A stretch of 64,000 nucleotides of DNA from Tessaracoccus bendigoensis DSM 12906 (GCF_900141915.1 NZ_FQZG01000005.1:1-64000), one strand, 5' to 3'. Counted from the first letter of the stretch, positions 41,781 through 51,424 are shown. Numbers and translations: made by a program. Notes: generated by a model not told the origin, from the sequence alone.

Positions 41781-44121
41781 GTTGGCCGGACTCACCACGG
41801 CACAGGTCGACGAGCGGATCGCAGCCGGCCAGGTGAACACGCTGCCGTCGCGTTCGGGACGCTCGACGCGCGACATCATCCGAGCCAACGTCCTGACCAG
41901 GGTCAACGCGATCCTCTTCACGCTGTTCGTCTGCGTGGCCGTCACCGGTCACCTCATCCAGGGGGTCTTCGGTCTCCTGATTGTGATCAACTCCGCGATC
42001 GGGATCGTGCAGGAGTTGCGGGCCAAGCGCACCCTCGACACCCTCGCGGTCATCGGGGAGGCGCACCCCAGGGTGATCCGCGACGGCCACTCCCGGCAGA
42101 TCGTCCGCGACGGCGTCGTGCTGGACGACTTGATCCAGGTCGCCCCAGGCGAGCAGATCGTGGTCGACGGAAGGGTCCTGACCGCCGACTACCTTGAGGT
42201 CGATGAATCACTGCTCACCGGCGAGGCCGACGCGGTTCTGAAGGAACCGGGCGACGAGGTCCTCTCGGGCTCCTTCGTGGTATCCGGCAACGGCACCTAC
42301 CGGGCGGAAAAGGTCGGGGCGGAAGCCTATGCGGCGCAGCTGACCGCTCAGGCCGCCAAGTTCACGCTCGTTTCCTCGGAACTGCGCCAGGGAATCAACA
42401 AGATCCTGAGATTCGTCACCTTCGTCCTCATCCCCGTCGGCGTCCTCAACGTGATCGTGCAGTTCTCGCAGCCTGACGCGACGTGGCAGGAGTCGATCCT
42501 GCGCACCGTTTCGGCGCTCGTGCCGATGGTCCCCGAGGGGCTCGTGCTGCTGACCTCCATGGCGTTCGCCCTCGGCGTGATCAGGCTTGGCCGACGCAAC
42601 TGCCTGGTGCAGGAACTGCCGGCGATCGAAGGACTCGCCCGGGTGAGCGTGGTCTGTACCGACAAGACCGGCACGCTCACCGCGAACGCGTTGACCCTCA
42701 GCGAGGTCATCCCTCTGGACGACACCGACCCGGTGCCTGCACTCGCCCAGCTGGCTGCGTCCGATCCGACCCCCAACGCATCCATGCAGGCGATCGACGC
42801 CAAGGTGCCGGCCCTGGACGAACCGTGGCAGCTGCGGTCCAGAGCCCCCTTCACCTCCGCGAAGAAGTGGTCAGGGGCCACCTTCGAACGCCACGGCACC
42901 TGGCTGCTGGGAGCCCCCGACGTGCTGGCTGACGGCGAGATCGCCGCCAAGGCCGAGGCGATCGGCGCCTCCGGGCGGAGGGTGCTGCTGCTGGCAGAGG
43001 GGTCGGTGCCCGTCGACGACCCTCAGGCACCTGGTGAAGTGACCCCCAGGGCGCTGCTGGTGCTCGATCAGGTCCTCCGGCCAGATGCCGCCGAGACCCT
43101 GCGCTACTTCGGGGAACAGAATGTCGCTGTCAAGGTCATCTCCGGCGACAACGCGGCCTCCGTCGGCGCCGTCACCCGCTCATTGGGCGTCGACGCCGAG
43201 CTGGTGGTCGATGCGCGCGAACTGGCGCCAGGGCCCGGGTTTGTCGACGCCGTCAACGACGGGGCGGTGTTCGGGCGGGTCACCCCGGAGCAGAAGCGTC
43301 AGATGGTCGACGCGTTGCAGGTCCGGGGCCACACGGTCGCGATGACCGGCGACGGCGTCAACGACGTGCTCGCGCTCAAAGATGCGGATCTGGGCGTAGC
43401 GATGGGCTCCGGGTCGTCGGCCACCCGCGCGGTCGCGCAGATCGTGCTGCTCGATGACCGGTTCGGATCGCTCCCGCACGTGGTTGCGGAGGGCCGTCGC
43501 GTCATCGGCAACATCGAGCGGGTCGCGAAGTTGTTCCTGACCAAGACCATCTACGCCGCGCTCCTGGCCCTCAGCGCTGGGATCCTCGGGCTACCCAACC
43601 CGTTCATGCCTCTTCAGATGACGGTGGTCGGCTGGTTCACCATCGGCATCCCTGCCTTCCTGATGAGCCTCGCCCCCAACAGGGAACGGGCCCGCCCCGG
43701 CTTTGTCCGCCGGACGCTGGCGGTCGCCGTCCCCGGAGGGGTGATCGTCGCCGCTGCCGCGCTCACCACCTACATCGCGACGCGCGGGCTCGACGAGGTG
43801 AGCGACACCGTCCAGATTCAGGCCTCCACCGCCACCCTGATCGCGCTGATCATGACGGCGACCTGGATGTTGAGCGTGGTGGCCCGGCCGTACGTGTGGT
43901 GGCGGGTCGTTCTCGTGTGCGTGGCCTACGCGTTCTACTTCGCCGTCTTCGCGTTGCCGTTCGCCCACCGGTGGCTGATGCTGGATCTCACAAACCTGCA
44001 CACCGTCACGATCGGGGTGCTGGTCGGGCTGGCAGGCATGGCCGCCATCGAGGTGCTGTGGTGGGTCACAGCGATCGTGCGCGGCGAACTGCCCCGCCTC
44101 TGGGCCCAGCCGCAGCCGTAG
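41770..44121 (+). CDS. P-type cation ATPase, CtpE-like
   Basis: The 783-aa protein is a P-type ATPase with the A-domain LLTGEAD (about 155), phosphorylation site CTDKTGTLT (about 298), MTGDGVNDVLALKDADLGVAMG in the P domain (about 527-548) and about eight to ten membrane helices. The M4 segment reads VPMVPEGLVLLTSMAFALGV, as in M. tuberculosis CtpE, which has been linked to calcium uptake. Substrate is inferred. The GTG at 41770 lies inside the end of the prenyl synthase gene, suggesting coupling; ribosome binding signal is weak. Confidence 0.9.
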   Translation: MPAELAGLTTAQVDERIAAGQVNTLPSRSGRSTRDIIRANVLTRVNAILFTLFVCVAVTGHLIQGVFGLLIVINSAIGIVQELRAKRTLDTLAVIGEAHPRVIRDGHSRQIVRDGVVLDDLIQVAPGEQIVVDGRVLTADYLEVDESLLTGEADAVLKEPGDEVLSGSFVVSGNGTYRAEKVGAEAYAAQLTAQAAKFTLVSSELRQGINKILRFVTFVLIPVGVLNVIVQFSQPDATWQESILRTVSALVPMVPEGLVLLTSMAFALGVIRLGRRNCLVQELPAIEGLARVSVVCTDKTGTLTANALTLSEVIPLDDTDPVPALAQLAASDPTPNASMQAIDAKVPALDEPWQLRSRAPFTSAKKWSGATFERHGTWLLGAPDVLADGEIAAKAEAIGASGRRVLLLAEGSVPVDDPQAPGEVTPRALLVLDQVLRPDAAETLRYFGEQNVAVKVISGDNAASVGAVTRSLGVDAELVVDARELAPGPGFVDAVNDGAVFGRVTPEQKRQMVDALQVRGHTVAMTGDGVNDVLALKDADLGVAMGSGSSATRAVAQIVLLDDRFGSLPHVVAEGRRVIGNIERVAKLFLTKTIYAALLALSAGILGLPNPFMPLQMTVVGWFTIGIPAFLMSLAPNRERARPGFVRRTLAVAVPGGVIVAAAALTTYIATRGLDEVSDTVQIQASTATLIALIMTATWMLSVVARPYVWWRVVLVCVAYAFYFAVFALPFAHRWLMLDLTNLHTVTIGVLVGLAGMAAIEVLWWVTAIVRGELPRLWAQPQP

Positions 44122-44193
44122 ATACACCGGTCCCGTCGGGAAGCGCATGGCGACTCGCCGGTGCACGAGGAGGTGATCCGGCGACAGCGCGCA

Positions 44194-44199
44194 TACAAT
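44194..44199 (+). promoter_or_regulatory. -10 hexamer of the PASTA kinase gene
   Basis: TACAAT lies 53 bases before the kinase ATG at 44253, within a 131-base gap after the ATPase gene; GGAG precedes the ATG. Confidence 0.45.
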
Positions 44200-44252
44200 C
44201 TAAGCGCAGACGGGCTGGCACGGCCTCCTTCCCCGACCGTGTATGGAGTGGT

Positions 44253-46295
44253 ATGAACAGCACTTTCGACCCGCTGGTCGGCCAGGTGCTCGACGACCGC
44301 TACGAGATCGTGGCGAAAGTGGCACGAGGCGGAATGGCGACGGTCTATCGCGCGCGCGACCTGAGGTTGGCGCGCGTGGTGGCGGTCAAGGTGATGCGCA
44401 GCGACCTTGGCGAGGACGACGAATTCGCCGCGAAATTCGACCGGGAGGCCCGTTCGGCGGCGGTCCTGAGCCATCCGAACGTGGTGAGCATCTTCGACCA
44501 GGGCAGTTCACATGGGCAGCCCTACATCGTCATGGAGTTCATCGAGGGCTTGACTCTGCGCCGCGTGATCAGCTCCGAGGCTCCCCTGGCTCCTGCCCGG
44601 GCCCTCGAACTCTTCGAACAGATCGCGGCGGCGTTGGCCGCCGCCCACGAGGCCGGTGTGGTCCACCGCGACATCAAGCCCGAAAACGTGATCCTCACGG
44701 ATCGTGGCCAGGTGAAGGTGGCCGACTTCGGGTTGGCCAGGCAGGTCGGGTCGCCGCAGATGACCGCGACCGGGGTACTGGTGGGTACCGCCAGTTACCT
44801 TCCGCCCGAACTTGTCACGCATGCCCGACCCGACGGCCGCAGCGATGTGTACTCAGCCGGGGTGGTCCTGTTTGAGATGCTGACCGGCAAGAAACCTCAC
44901 ACCGGCGAGAACAATTACCAGATCGCCTACCGACACGTGAACGTCGACATCGAGAAGCCTTCCGAGAGGTTGCGCGAGCTCGGGAAGGGCAACGAACGGC
45001 CGATCCCCGACTATCTGGACACGCTGGTACTGGCGGCCACCCGTCGCGACCCCAGGGCCAGGATCGCCGACGGGCAGGAGCTGCTCGCCGCCGTGAGGAA
45101 GGTGCGCGGCGAGATGGCCCGCAACTCCAGTGGCGACAACCCTGAGCTGGCCGCTTCCCTGCTCCCGGACAGCCCTTCCGAAGGACTCACCGAGCGGTTA
45201 CGGCCCGCAACCCGCCCCCGTCCCGTCTCCGGCCCTACCCCCGAGACCGTGATCGTGTCGCGTTCCGAGTGGGGCGTCGCCGACGCCTCAGCACAAACCC
45301 CGATCCCACCACCTGAGCCGGTCGCACCCCGGACGGCCACCTCCCAGTCGCCGACGAGCCAGCGGACCCCCGTCTTCCCACCTCTTCACATCTCGCACGA
45401 CCCGGTGCACCAGCGCCGCAGAGGAGTCATCGCAGTCCTGCTGGTCGTGCTGCTCACCATCGGCGCAGGGTTCGGCTCGTGGTGGTGGATGTCGGGCCGC
45501 TACACCACGGTGCCCGCGGTCGCGGGCATGAACGAGACCAAGGCGCGGGAGGCTGCCTCGGCCAACGCGCTGCGGGTCGAGACCCGTGATGAGTACTCGG
45601 AGACCGTCCCCGTCGGGGTCGTCATCGACACCGATCCCCGCTCCGGCGAACGGCTGGTGCGCGACTCGCAGTTCACTCTCATCATGTCGCTCGGGCCAGA
45701 GCGATACCCGGCCCCGCAGCTCGTCGGCCTCACCAGGGAGGAGGCCGAGCAGGCCATCACGGACGGGCACCTGAGCCTCGGGGAGGTCACCGAGGACTGG
45801 TCAGAGGACCAGCCGGCCGGGACTGTGTTGTCGGCCTCGGAAGAGGAGGGCGCGCAGTTGAAACCGGACACCGCGATCGACCTGACCGTCTCGAAGGGCA
45901 GAGAGCCCATCCGTATCCCCGACCTGACCGACGCGACGACCGCCGCCGCCACCGAAGAGTTGAAGGGGCTCGGGTTCGAGGTCACGGTAAAGGAGGAGAA
46001 CTCCACCACAGTCGCGAAGGGCGACGTCATCCGACAGGACCCGGCCGACGGCACCGCCTACCGCGGCGACACCGTCACGATCGTGAGTTCGCTCGGCCCG
46101 GTGATGGTGACCATCCCGGGGGTGTGGGGCAAGGGCACCGACGATGCCAGGAAGCTGCTGGAGGACCTCGACCTGAAGGTCGAGATCCGCAACGACTCCG
46201 GATTCGGTCTGCCGCTCAACCTGGCTAAATCGACCGATCCGGCCGAAGGCACCCAGGTCGCGGTCGGGAGCACCGTGACCCTCATCATCGTCTGA
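44253..46295 (+). CDS. pknL: PASTA-domain serine/threonine protein kinase (PknL-like)
   Basis: The 680-aa protein has an intracellular Ser/Thr kinase domain (about 14-285) with the glycine loop ARGGMATVYRARD, VAVKVM Lys (about 47), HRDIKPEN (about 138-145) and DFG (about 158). A Pro/Ser-rich juxtamembrane segment follows, then one transmembrane helix (about 392-415) and four extracellular PASTA repeats (from YTTVPAVAGM, YPAPQLVGLT, IRIPDLTDAT and VTIPGVWGKG). PASTA domains bind peptidoglycan fragments or lipid II, so it likely links wall status to division. Position before aroG matches PknL of M. tuberculosis, though Rv2176 PknL itself lacks PASTA, so homology could be to PknB-type kinases. 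Confidence 0.93.
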   Translation: MNSTFDPLVGQVLDDRYEIVAKVARGGMATVYRARDLRLARVVAVKVMRSDLGEDDEFAAKFDREARSAAVLSHPNVVSIFDQGSSHGQPYIVMEFIEGLTLRRVISSEAPLAPARALELFEQIAAALAAAHEAGVVHRDIKPENVILTDRGQVKVADFGLARQVGSPQMTATGVLVGTASYLPPELVTHARPDGRSDVYSAGVVLFEMLTGKKPHTGENNYQIAYRHVNVDIEKPSERLRELGKGNERPIPDYLDTLVLAATRRDPRARIADGQELLAAVRKVRGEMARNSSGDNPELAASLLPDSPSEGLTERLRPATRPRPVSGPTPETVIVSRSEWGVADASAQTPIPPPEPVAPRTATSQSPTSQRTPVFPPLHISHDPVHQRRRGVIAVLLVVLLTIGAGFGSWWWMSGRYTTVPAVAGMNETKAREAASANALRVETRDEYSETVPVGVVIDTDPRSGERLVRDSQFTLIMSLGPERYPAPQLVGLTREEAEQAITDGHLSLGEVTEDWSEDQPAGTVLSASEEEGAQLKPDTAIDLTVSKGREPIRIPDLTDATTAAATEELKGLGFEVTVKEENSTTVAKGDVIRQDPADGTAYRGDTVTIVSSLGPVMVTIPGVWGKGTDDARKLLEDLDLKVEIRNDSGFGLPLNLAKSTDPAEGTQVAVGSTVTLIIV

Positions 46296-46309
46296 TCCAC
46301 GGATCAGAC
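46290..46309. terminator. 20-base dyad covering both stop codons of convergent genes
   Basis: GTCTGATCC (46290-46298) and GGATCAGAC (46301-46309) are perfect inverted repeats around AC. Each arm begins with the last codon and stop (GTC TGA) of the gene on that strand. It may act as a small bidirectional terminator; there is no U-tract. Confidence 0.45.
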
Positions 46310-47314
46310 GAGCAAGCCACCGATCACCGCTCCGGCCTCGACGCAGTCGGCTCCGCTGACATCCAGATGAGTCACCGCCCGAAGCGACGTCGGCCCAAGA
46401 ACGCTGATCAGCACGCCGGCCGCCTTCAACCGTTCTGCGACCGCGGGGGCCTCCGGCGTCGCGATCAGCACGATGTTGCTTTCTGGTTCCCGCACCGCCC
46501 CGGGACGCACCGCATTGATCGCAGCAGCGAGCGCGCGCGCCGAGGCGTGGTCCTCTGCGACCCGTGACACGTTGTGTCGCAGCGCGTATGAGCCGGCCAT
46601 GGCCAGCATCCCTGCCTGACGCCACCCGGCGCCCAGCCGCTTGCGCTGCACGCGGGCGCGGGCGATGTCGTCTGCAGCGCCGACTAGCACCGAGCCGACC
46701 GGAGCCCCAAGCCCCTTTGACAGGCACAGGCTGACGGTGTCGAACAGCGCCCCGTAGTCGCTGAAGGGGCGGCCAGTCACCGCGGACGCGTTGGCCAGGC
46801 GTGCACCGTCGAGGTGGGTGCACACGTCGACCGCGCGGGCCCCTTCGCTGACCGCGACCAACTGGTCGAACTCCTGGACGGTGCCGCCACCGAAGTTGTG
46901 GGTGTCCTCAACCGCGACGCACGCCGTCTCCACCAGGTAGGGACCACACCCGACGGCCAACATGGCCAGCGCGTCGGCGGCGACCAGCCTCCCATCCTCG
47001 GAGGTCCAGGTGCGCATCGTGACGCCGTGCAGCGCCCCGTGGGCACCCATCTCCGCGCGCGCGATGTGCGCATAGCCGTCGCACAGCACCTCACGACCGG
47101 GCGGGGTGTGCAGCCAGACGCCGAGCAGGTTGGTCAGCGATCCGCTGACGCAGAACAGGCCGGCTTCCTTCCCGAACGTCTCTGCCGCCTCGGCCTCCAG
47201 CGCGACGACGCTCGGGTCCTCGCCGTAGACGTCGTCCCCGACCGCCGCGGCGGTCATCGCCGCGATCATCGCCGCGCCCGGTCGGGTGACCGTGTCGCTG
47301 CGGAGATCGATCAC
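46304..47314 (-). CDS. Low-specificity L-threonine aldolase (beta-eliminating lyase fold)
   Basis: The 336-aa PLP enzyme starts IDLRSDTVTRPGAAM, typical of threonine aldolases, and has DDVYGEDPSV, VEDTHNFGGGTVQ, CTHLDGARLANA (PLP-binding Asp) and LSKGLGAPVGSVLVG with the PLP Lys. It cleaves L-threonine or L-allo-threonine to glycine and acetaldehyde. The GTG at 47314 overlaps the aroG stop as GTGA with AAGGA upstream, so it is co-translated with the DAHP synthase gene. Confidence 0.92.
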   Translation of the reverse strand: MIDLRSDTVTRPGAAMIAAMTAAAVGDDVYGEDPSVVALEAEAAETFGKEAGLFCVSGSLTNLLGVWLHTPPGREVLCDGYAHIARAEMGAHGALHGVTMRTWTSEDGRLVAADALAMLAVGCGPYLVETACVAVEDTHNFGGGTVQEFDQLVAVSEGARAVDVCTHLDGARLANASAVTGRPFSDYGALFDTVSLCLSKGLGAPVGSVLVGAADDIARARVQRKRLGAGWRQAGMLAMAGSYALRHNVSRVAEDHASARALAAAINAVRPGAVREPESNIVLIATPEAPAVAERLKAAGVLISVLGPTSLRAVTHLDVSGADCVEAGAVIGGLLV

Positions 47315-48696
47315 AGTTCCTTGGCCTTGAACTGCTGCACGGGGTTGTCCCGGTTGAGCCGCCCCGACCGGAGCCGACGAGCCACAGTGAAGGCCAGTTC
47401 GAGCGACTGGTTCCGGTTGAGCCTCGGATCGCACACCGTCTCGTAGCGGCTTTCAAGGTCGGCTTCGCTCAGATTGGCCAGGCCACCCACGCATTCGGTG
47501 ACATCGTCGCCTGTCAGTTCGACGTGGAGCCCACCAGGCCAGGTGCCGAGCTGCTCGTGGACGTCGAAGAAGCCGTCGACCTCCTCGGCCACATCGGCGA
47601 ACGAGCGCGTCTTGTAACCGTTGGTCGCCTCGAAGGTGTTCCCGTGCATTGGGTCGCACACCCAGGCGACCTTGCGTCCGGTGCCCTCCACCCCGGCGAT
47701 GACCGCTGGCAGCGCCTCACGGACGCGGCGTGCCCCCATCCTGGTGATGAAGGTGAGCCTGCCGGGGATGCGGTCGGGGTCCAGCGCTTCGGCAAGGGCG
47801 ATCGCCTGTTCCGCTGTGGTGGCGGGGCCGAGTTTCACGCCGAGCGGGTTCTGCACGCGACGCAGCAGCTCGACGTGTGCACCGTCGAGCTGACGGGTCC
47901 GCTCACCGATCCACAGCATGTGACCGGAGCAGCCGTAGAGTTCCTGCGAGCGGGAGTCGACGCGGGTCAGCGCACGCTCGTACTCGAGCAGCAGCGCCTC
48001 ATGCGAGGCGTAGAAGTCGACGGTGTTCAGGGACTCGTCGTGCACGCCGCAGGCGACCATGAAGGCCAGCGCACGGTCGATCTCGGAGGCGAGTTCCTCG
48101 TACTCCTTGACCACCTCGGAGTCGCGCACGAACTGGGCGTTCCAGGAATGGACGCCACGCAGGTTCGCGAAACCACCCTTCACGAAGGCCCGCACCAGGT
48201 TCAGCGTCGCAGCCGAGGAATGGTAGACGTCCAGCAGCCGCTGCGGGTCGTGTGCGCGGGAGGCCGCTTCAAACTCGAAACCGTTTATGGCGTCTCCCCG
48301 GTAGGCGGGCAGCGTGACGTCGCCCCGGGTCTCGGTGTCCTTTGAGCGGGGCTTGGCGTACTGGCCCGCGATCCGGCCGACCTTGACCACCGGCACCTGC
48401 GCCGCGTAGGTCATCACGACCGCCATCGAGAGCTGAACGAGCAGTTTGCGCTTGATGTTGTCGGCGGTTACGGCGTCGAACGTCTCGGCGCAGTCGCCGC
48501 CCTGGAGCAGGAAGGCACGCCCGGCCGCGACGTCTGCGAGCTTGTCGCGCAGGTCGTCACACTCCCCCGCGAACACCAACGGCGGCAGCCTCTCGAGCGA
48601 GTCGACGATGCGGTCCAGGGCCGCCTGGTCCGGGTAGCTGGGCTGCTGTACAAAGGGCAGAGCGCGCAGATTTTCCCGGGAGATGATGCTCGACAT
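47311..48696 (-). CDS. aroG: Class II 3-deoxy-7-phosphoheptulonate synthase
   Basis: This 461-aa protein condenses phosphoenolpyruvate and erythrose 4-phosphate in the first shikimate step. Class II features include QQPSYPDQAALDRIVDSLE (18-36), LLQGGDCAETF (metal-binding Cys and phosphate site), RIAGQYAKPRS, GMHSWN-like GVHSWNAQF and WVCDPMHGNT. M. tuberculosis AroG (Rv2178c) is of this class and sits near pknL as here. TAGCCT seven bases before the ATG and no ribosome binding site suggest a leaderless mRNA. Confidence 0.96.
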   Translation of the reverse strand: MSSIISRENLRALPFVQQPSYPDQAALDRIVDSLERLPPLVFAGECDDLRDKLADVAAGRAFLLQGGDCAETFDAVTADNIKRKLLVQLSMAVVMTYAAQVPVVKVGRIAGQYAKPRSKDTETRGDVTLPAYRGDAINGFEFEAASRAHDPQRLLDVYHSSAATLNLVRAFVKGGFANLRGVHSWNAQFVRDSEVVKEYEELASEIDRALAFMVACGVHDESLNTVDFYASHEALLLEYERALTRVDSRSQELYGCSGHMLWIGERTRQLDGAHVELLRRVQNPLGVKLGPATTAEQAIALAEALDPDRIPGRLTFITRMGARRVREALPAVIAGVEGTGRKVAWVCDPMHGNTFEATNGYKTRSFADVAEEVDGFFDVHEQLGTWPGGLHVELTGDDVTECVGGLANLSEADLESRYETVCDPRLNRNQSLELAFTVARRLRSGRLNRDNPVQQFKAKEL

Positions 48697-48703
48697 GAGC
48701 GTT

Positions 48704-48709
48704 AGGCTA
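48704..48709 (-). promoter_or_regulatory. -10 hexamer of aroG, leaderless type
   Basis: TAGCCT on the minus strand ends seven bases before the aroG ATG. Confidence 0.6.
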
Positions 48710-48757
48710 CCTCAACGGGCAACGGCACCGTCGACGTCACCCGGGCGGTGGACGGCC

Positions 48758-49420
48758 TCAGTCCCCCGGTTCGTGGAACCCGTTGTCGATCGCGTAGAGC
48801 GTCAACTCCACCCGGTTGTGCAGTTGGAGTTTCCGCAACACGTTCTGCACATGGTTCTGCACCGTGCGGTGCGAGACGAACAACTCGTCGGCGATCTCAC
48901 GGTAGGCCATGCCCTTCGCGACGCGCCGCAGCACCTCGATCTCGCGTGTGGTCAGCACCGGCCCCTCTTCATTGTGTGAACGGGCGACGTTGACCATCCG
49001 TCGGAACTCGCCGAGCACCAACCCGGCAAGGCCCGGGGTGAACACGGCATCCCCGACCGCCGTACGCTGCACGCCCTCGATCAGTTCCTCCTTGGATGCG
49101 GATTTGACGAGGTAGCCCTTCGCGCCCGCCTTCATGGCACGGAGCACATCCTCGCGTTCGCCGGAAGCAGACATCACGAGCACGTGCATGTCCGGGAACT
49201 CGCCGAGGAGCACCTCGATGCAGGTGGCACCGTCCGGCTCCGGGATCTGCAGATCCATCACGACGATCTCCGGCCTGGTGGCCCTGGCTCTGGCGAGGCA
49301 TTCGGTGCCGTTCTTGGCGACGGCGACGATCTCGAATCCGACCTCCGTGAGGTCCTCGCTGAGGGCATCGATCCACATCGGGTGATCGTCGACCAACATC
49401 ACACGCCTACGCTCCGTCAT
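48758..49420 (-). CDS. NarL/LuxR-family response regulator
   Basis: The 220-aa protein has a receiver domain with VMLVDDHPMW (Asp pair about 11-12), phospho-acceptor Asp in EIVVMDLQIPEPDG (about 55) and Lys in GYLVKSASKEEL (about 105), and a C-terminal LuxR HTH (LTTREIEVLRRVAKGM then ELFVSHRTVQNHVQNVLRKL). It controls unknown targets. The ATG at 49420 has AGGAGGA upstream and overlaps the kinase stop by 14 bases, so the two form a two-component pair. Confidence 0.93.
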   Translation of the reverse strand: MTERRRVMLVDDHPMWIDALSEDLTEVGFEIVAVAKNGTECLARARATRPEIVVMDLQIPEPDGATCIEVLLGEFPDMHVLVMSASGEREDVLRAMKAGAKGYLVKSASKEELIEGVQRTAVGDAVFTPGLAGLVLGEFRRMVNVARSHNEEGPVLTTREIEVLRRVAKGMAYREIADELFVSHRTVQNHVQNVLRKLQLHNRVELTLYAIDNGFHEPGD

Positions 49421-50585
49421 CGGATTCCTCCTGGTGTTCAGCCTCGATCGGGAATCGCAGTTCCCATTCGGCACCCGCCCCGGGCGACGACTTGAGGATC
49501 GCCGAGCCCCCGAGGTCGTTCATCCTTCCGACGATCGAGTCCCTGATCCCGAAGCGACCGTTGTCCGCAGCCTCCTGCACCTGTGCGGCGCTCATTCCCA
49601 CGCCGTTGTCGCGGACCCACAAGATCACCTCGTCATCGCGCTCCTGGTCGACGAGGATCCAGACCTGGGCGTCCGCCCCGGCATGCTTCTCGACGTTCTT
49701 GAGGATCTCGACAAGCGTGCTTTCGACTTCGTCCACAAGGCTCTGCGACGCCATCACATGGCTGGCCATCGTCGAGACGGTCACCCTGGCGGACCCGTAC
49801 TTCTCGAGCGCCGAAACCATATTGAGCAGTTCGGTCGATTCCACGTCACCCACCTCCCGATCCTGCAGATGGATCCGCAACTGCGCCTCCGATTCCCTGG
49901 CTAGGGCGGCGAGGCGGACCCCACGGGGCCCGAGGGACGGCCCCTCCCTCTCGACCAGCGCGAGCACCTGCAACGCGCCGTCATGCACGATCCGGGACAG
50001 CCGTTCCCGTTCGGCCAGCGCGGCCGAGCGCAGCCGGACCTGCTCCTGCTCTTCGAGTGCGGTACGAAACTGCGTCACCAGCATGGTCAGACACACCGTG
50101 AACAGGATCGTCACAAAGGCCGCACCGACACGCTCCATGGCGAAATGCTGAGGCGCGACGAGCAGCGCAGCCGAAGTGGTCAGCGCAAACGACACCCCCC
50201 ACCTGTAGGGCAGGAAGACCGCCGCATACGCGCCGCACCCGCCTGCCCAGTAGCCGGCCAGCGACAACGGCGCACCTCCCGGGGGCACCACGGCGACCGT
50301 CAGCAAGATGATGGCGACCGTGACTGCCAGGTCCGCCATGAAGAGAGGTTTCGTCCGCCGGGCAGGTTTGCGCATCTGCAATGAGACATAGATCTGCCAG
50401 AAGGCAAGCACCGCCGAGGCGGCCCAGACGATTCCGGGGTGCGTGGAGCGCGGGGCGACGATGAAGACGTTGACGGCGATCGCGTGCAGTCCCAGGAGAC
50501 TACGCGCAACCTCGCACACCCCATAGACCCGCCCGAAGGCGTCTCCGGACGGCCTGCTCCCGAGGGTGGATCGCAACCAGTGCAT
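49407..50585 (-). CDS. Two-component sensor histidine kinase (NarX/DesK-like)
   Basis: The protein has five or six membrane helices in the first half (to about residue 190), a short coiled linker (RTALEEQEQVRLRSAALAER) and a HisKA_3-like dimerisation region with the candidate phospho-His in LSRIVHDGALQVLALV, then an HATPase domain (ILKNVEKHAGAD N-box, RDNGVGM G1 box, GRFGIRDSIVGR G2 box). The start is uncertain: the ATG at 50585 has a weak ribosome binding site, while a GTG at 50660 would overlap plsC. The signal is unknown. It is paired with the downstream regulator. Confidence 0.88.
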   Translation of the reverse strand: MHWLRSTLGSRPSGDAFGRVYGVCEVARSLLGLHAIAVNVFIVAPRSTHPGIVWAASAVLAFWQIYVSLQMRKPARRTKPLFMADLAVTVAIILLTVAVVPPGGAPLSLAGYWAGGCGAYAAVFLPYRWGVSFALTTSAALLVAPQHFAMERVGAAFVTILFTVCLTMLVTQFRTALEEQEQVRLRSAALAERERLSRIVHDGALQVLALVEREGPSLGPRGVRLAALARESEAQLRIHLQDREVGDVESTELLNMVSALEKYGSARVTVSTMASHVMASQSLVDEVESTLVEILKNVEKHAGADAQVWILVDQERDDEVILWVRDNGVGMSAAQVQEAADNGRFGIRDSIVGRMNDLGGSAILKSSPGAGAEWELRFPIEAEHQEESDDGA

Positions 50586-50607
50586 GACGCCGCGCTGACG
50601 TTGTGTT

Positions 50608-51378
50608 TCAGCCTCTTGCACGCTCAGGCCGTGGCTCGACGACCGGGGGCTCGCCGCCACCCGGCCTTGCCAGTTCGGACGCGGAGGCTTCCTCCAACGT
50701 CAGCGATCCGGACTTGATGCGTGACGCGTAGACGTCGACGTAGTCCTGCCCGGTCAGCCGCTGGATTGCGGCCATGGTCTCATCGGTGACCCACCGCAGC
50801 ACCTTGCTGTTGCCCGGGTTGTCGAAGTACTGCGAGAAGTCGAGCGGCTCACCGATCACCACCACTGGACGTCTGGCCCACGGCAGCCCGAAGGGTCCCT
50901 TGAGAGAGGTTGTCCCGGAGACCCCGACCGGGATCACGGGCACCCCGTTCGCCAGCGCCATCCGCGCCATGCCGGTCTTGCCTTTGTAGAGCCGCCCGTC
51001 CGGCGACCGCGTGCCTTCGGGGAAGATGGCGATCACATGCCCATCGGCTAGGACGTCGGAGATGGCCTGCAGCGCGTCGACCGAGGCGCGGCCACCGCTG
51101 CGGTCCATCGGGACCATCTTGACGGTCTTCAGGAACCAGGCGACGATCTTGTTCCCGATGCCGCCTTTGCCGCTGAAAAGTTCCGCCTTCGCCGGGAAGG
51201 TGATGGGACGCGGCATCATGGCGGGCACGACGAGCGAGTCGAGCGCATCGATGTGGTTGCTGGCGAGGATTGCGCCGCCTTCACGGGGGAAGTTCTCTTC
51301 ACCGAACACCAGCGCGCCGTACCCGAACCGCACCATCGGACGGAAGATCGTGAACTTGAAGAAGCGATACCACCACAT
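50608..51378 (-). CDS. plsC: 1-acyl-sn-glycerol-3-phosphate acyltransferase (PlsC type)
   Basis: The 256-aa protein has the acyltransferase motif NHIDALD (H-x4-D, about 41-47), an acceptor-binding FPEGTRSPDGRLYKGKTGM stretch (about 120) and VIPVGVSGT (about 146). It acylates lysophosphatidate or a related acceptor at the membrane to make phosphatidate. TAGACT seven bases before the ATG and no ribosome binding site point to leaderless expression. It is divergent from the esterase gene with a 46-base gap. Confidence 0.92.
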   Translation of the reverse strand: MWWYRFFKFTIFRPMVRFGYGALVFGEENFPREGGAILASNHIDALDSLVVPAMMPRPITFPAKAELFSGKGGIGNKIVAWFLKTVKMVPMDRSGGRASVDALQAISDVLADGHVIAIFPEGTRSPDGRLYKGKTGMARMALANGVPVIPVGVSGTTSLKGPFGLPWARRPVVVIGEPLDFSQYFDNPGNSKVLRWVTDETMAAIQRLTGQDYVDVYASRIKSGSLTLEEASASELARPGGGEPPVVEPRPERARG

Positions 51379-51385
51379 GGGCGGC

Positions 51386-51391
51386 AGTCTA
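51386..51391 (-). promoter_or_regulatory. -10 hexamer of plsC, leaderless type
   Basis: TAGACT on the minus strand ends seven bases before the plsC ATG. Confidence 0.6.
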
Positions 51392-51412
51392 TCCCGACAG
51401 GGAGTCCGCGCT

Positions 51413-51418
51413 TATCCT
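51413..51418 (+). promoter_or_regulatory. -10 hexamer of the esterase gene, leaderless type
   Basis: TATCCT ends six bases before the ATG at 51425. Confidence 0.6.
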
Positions 51419-51424
51419 TCACCC

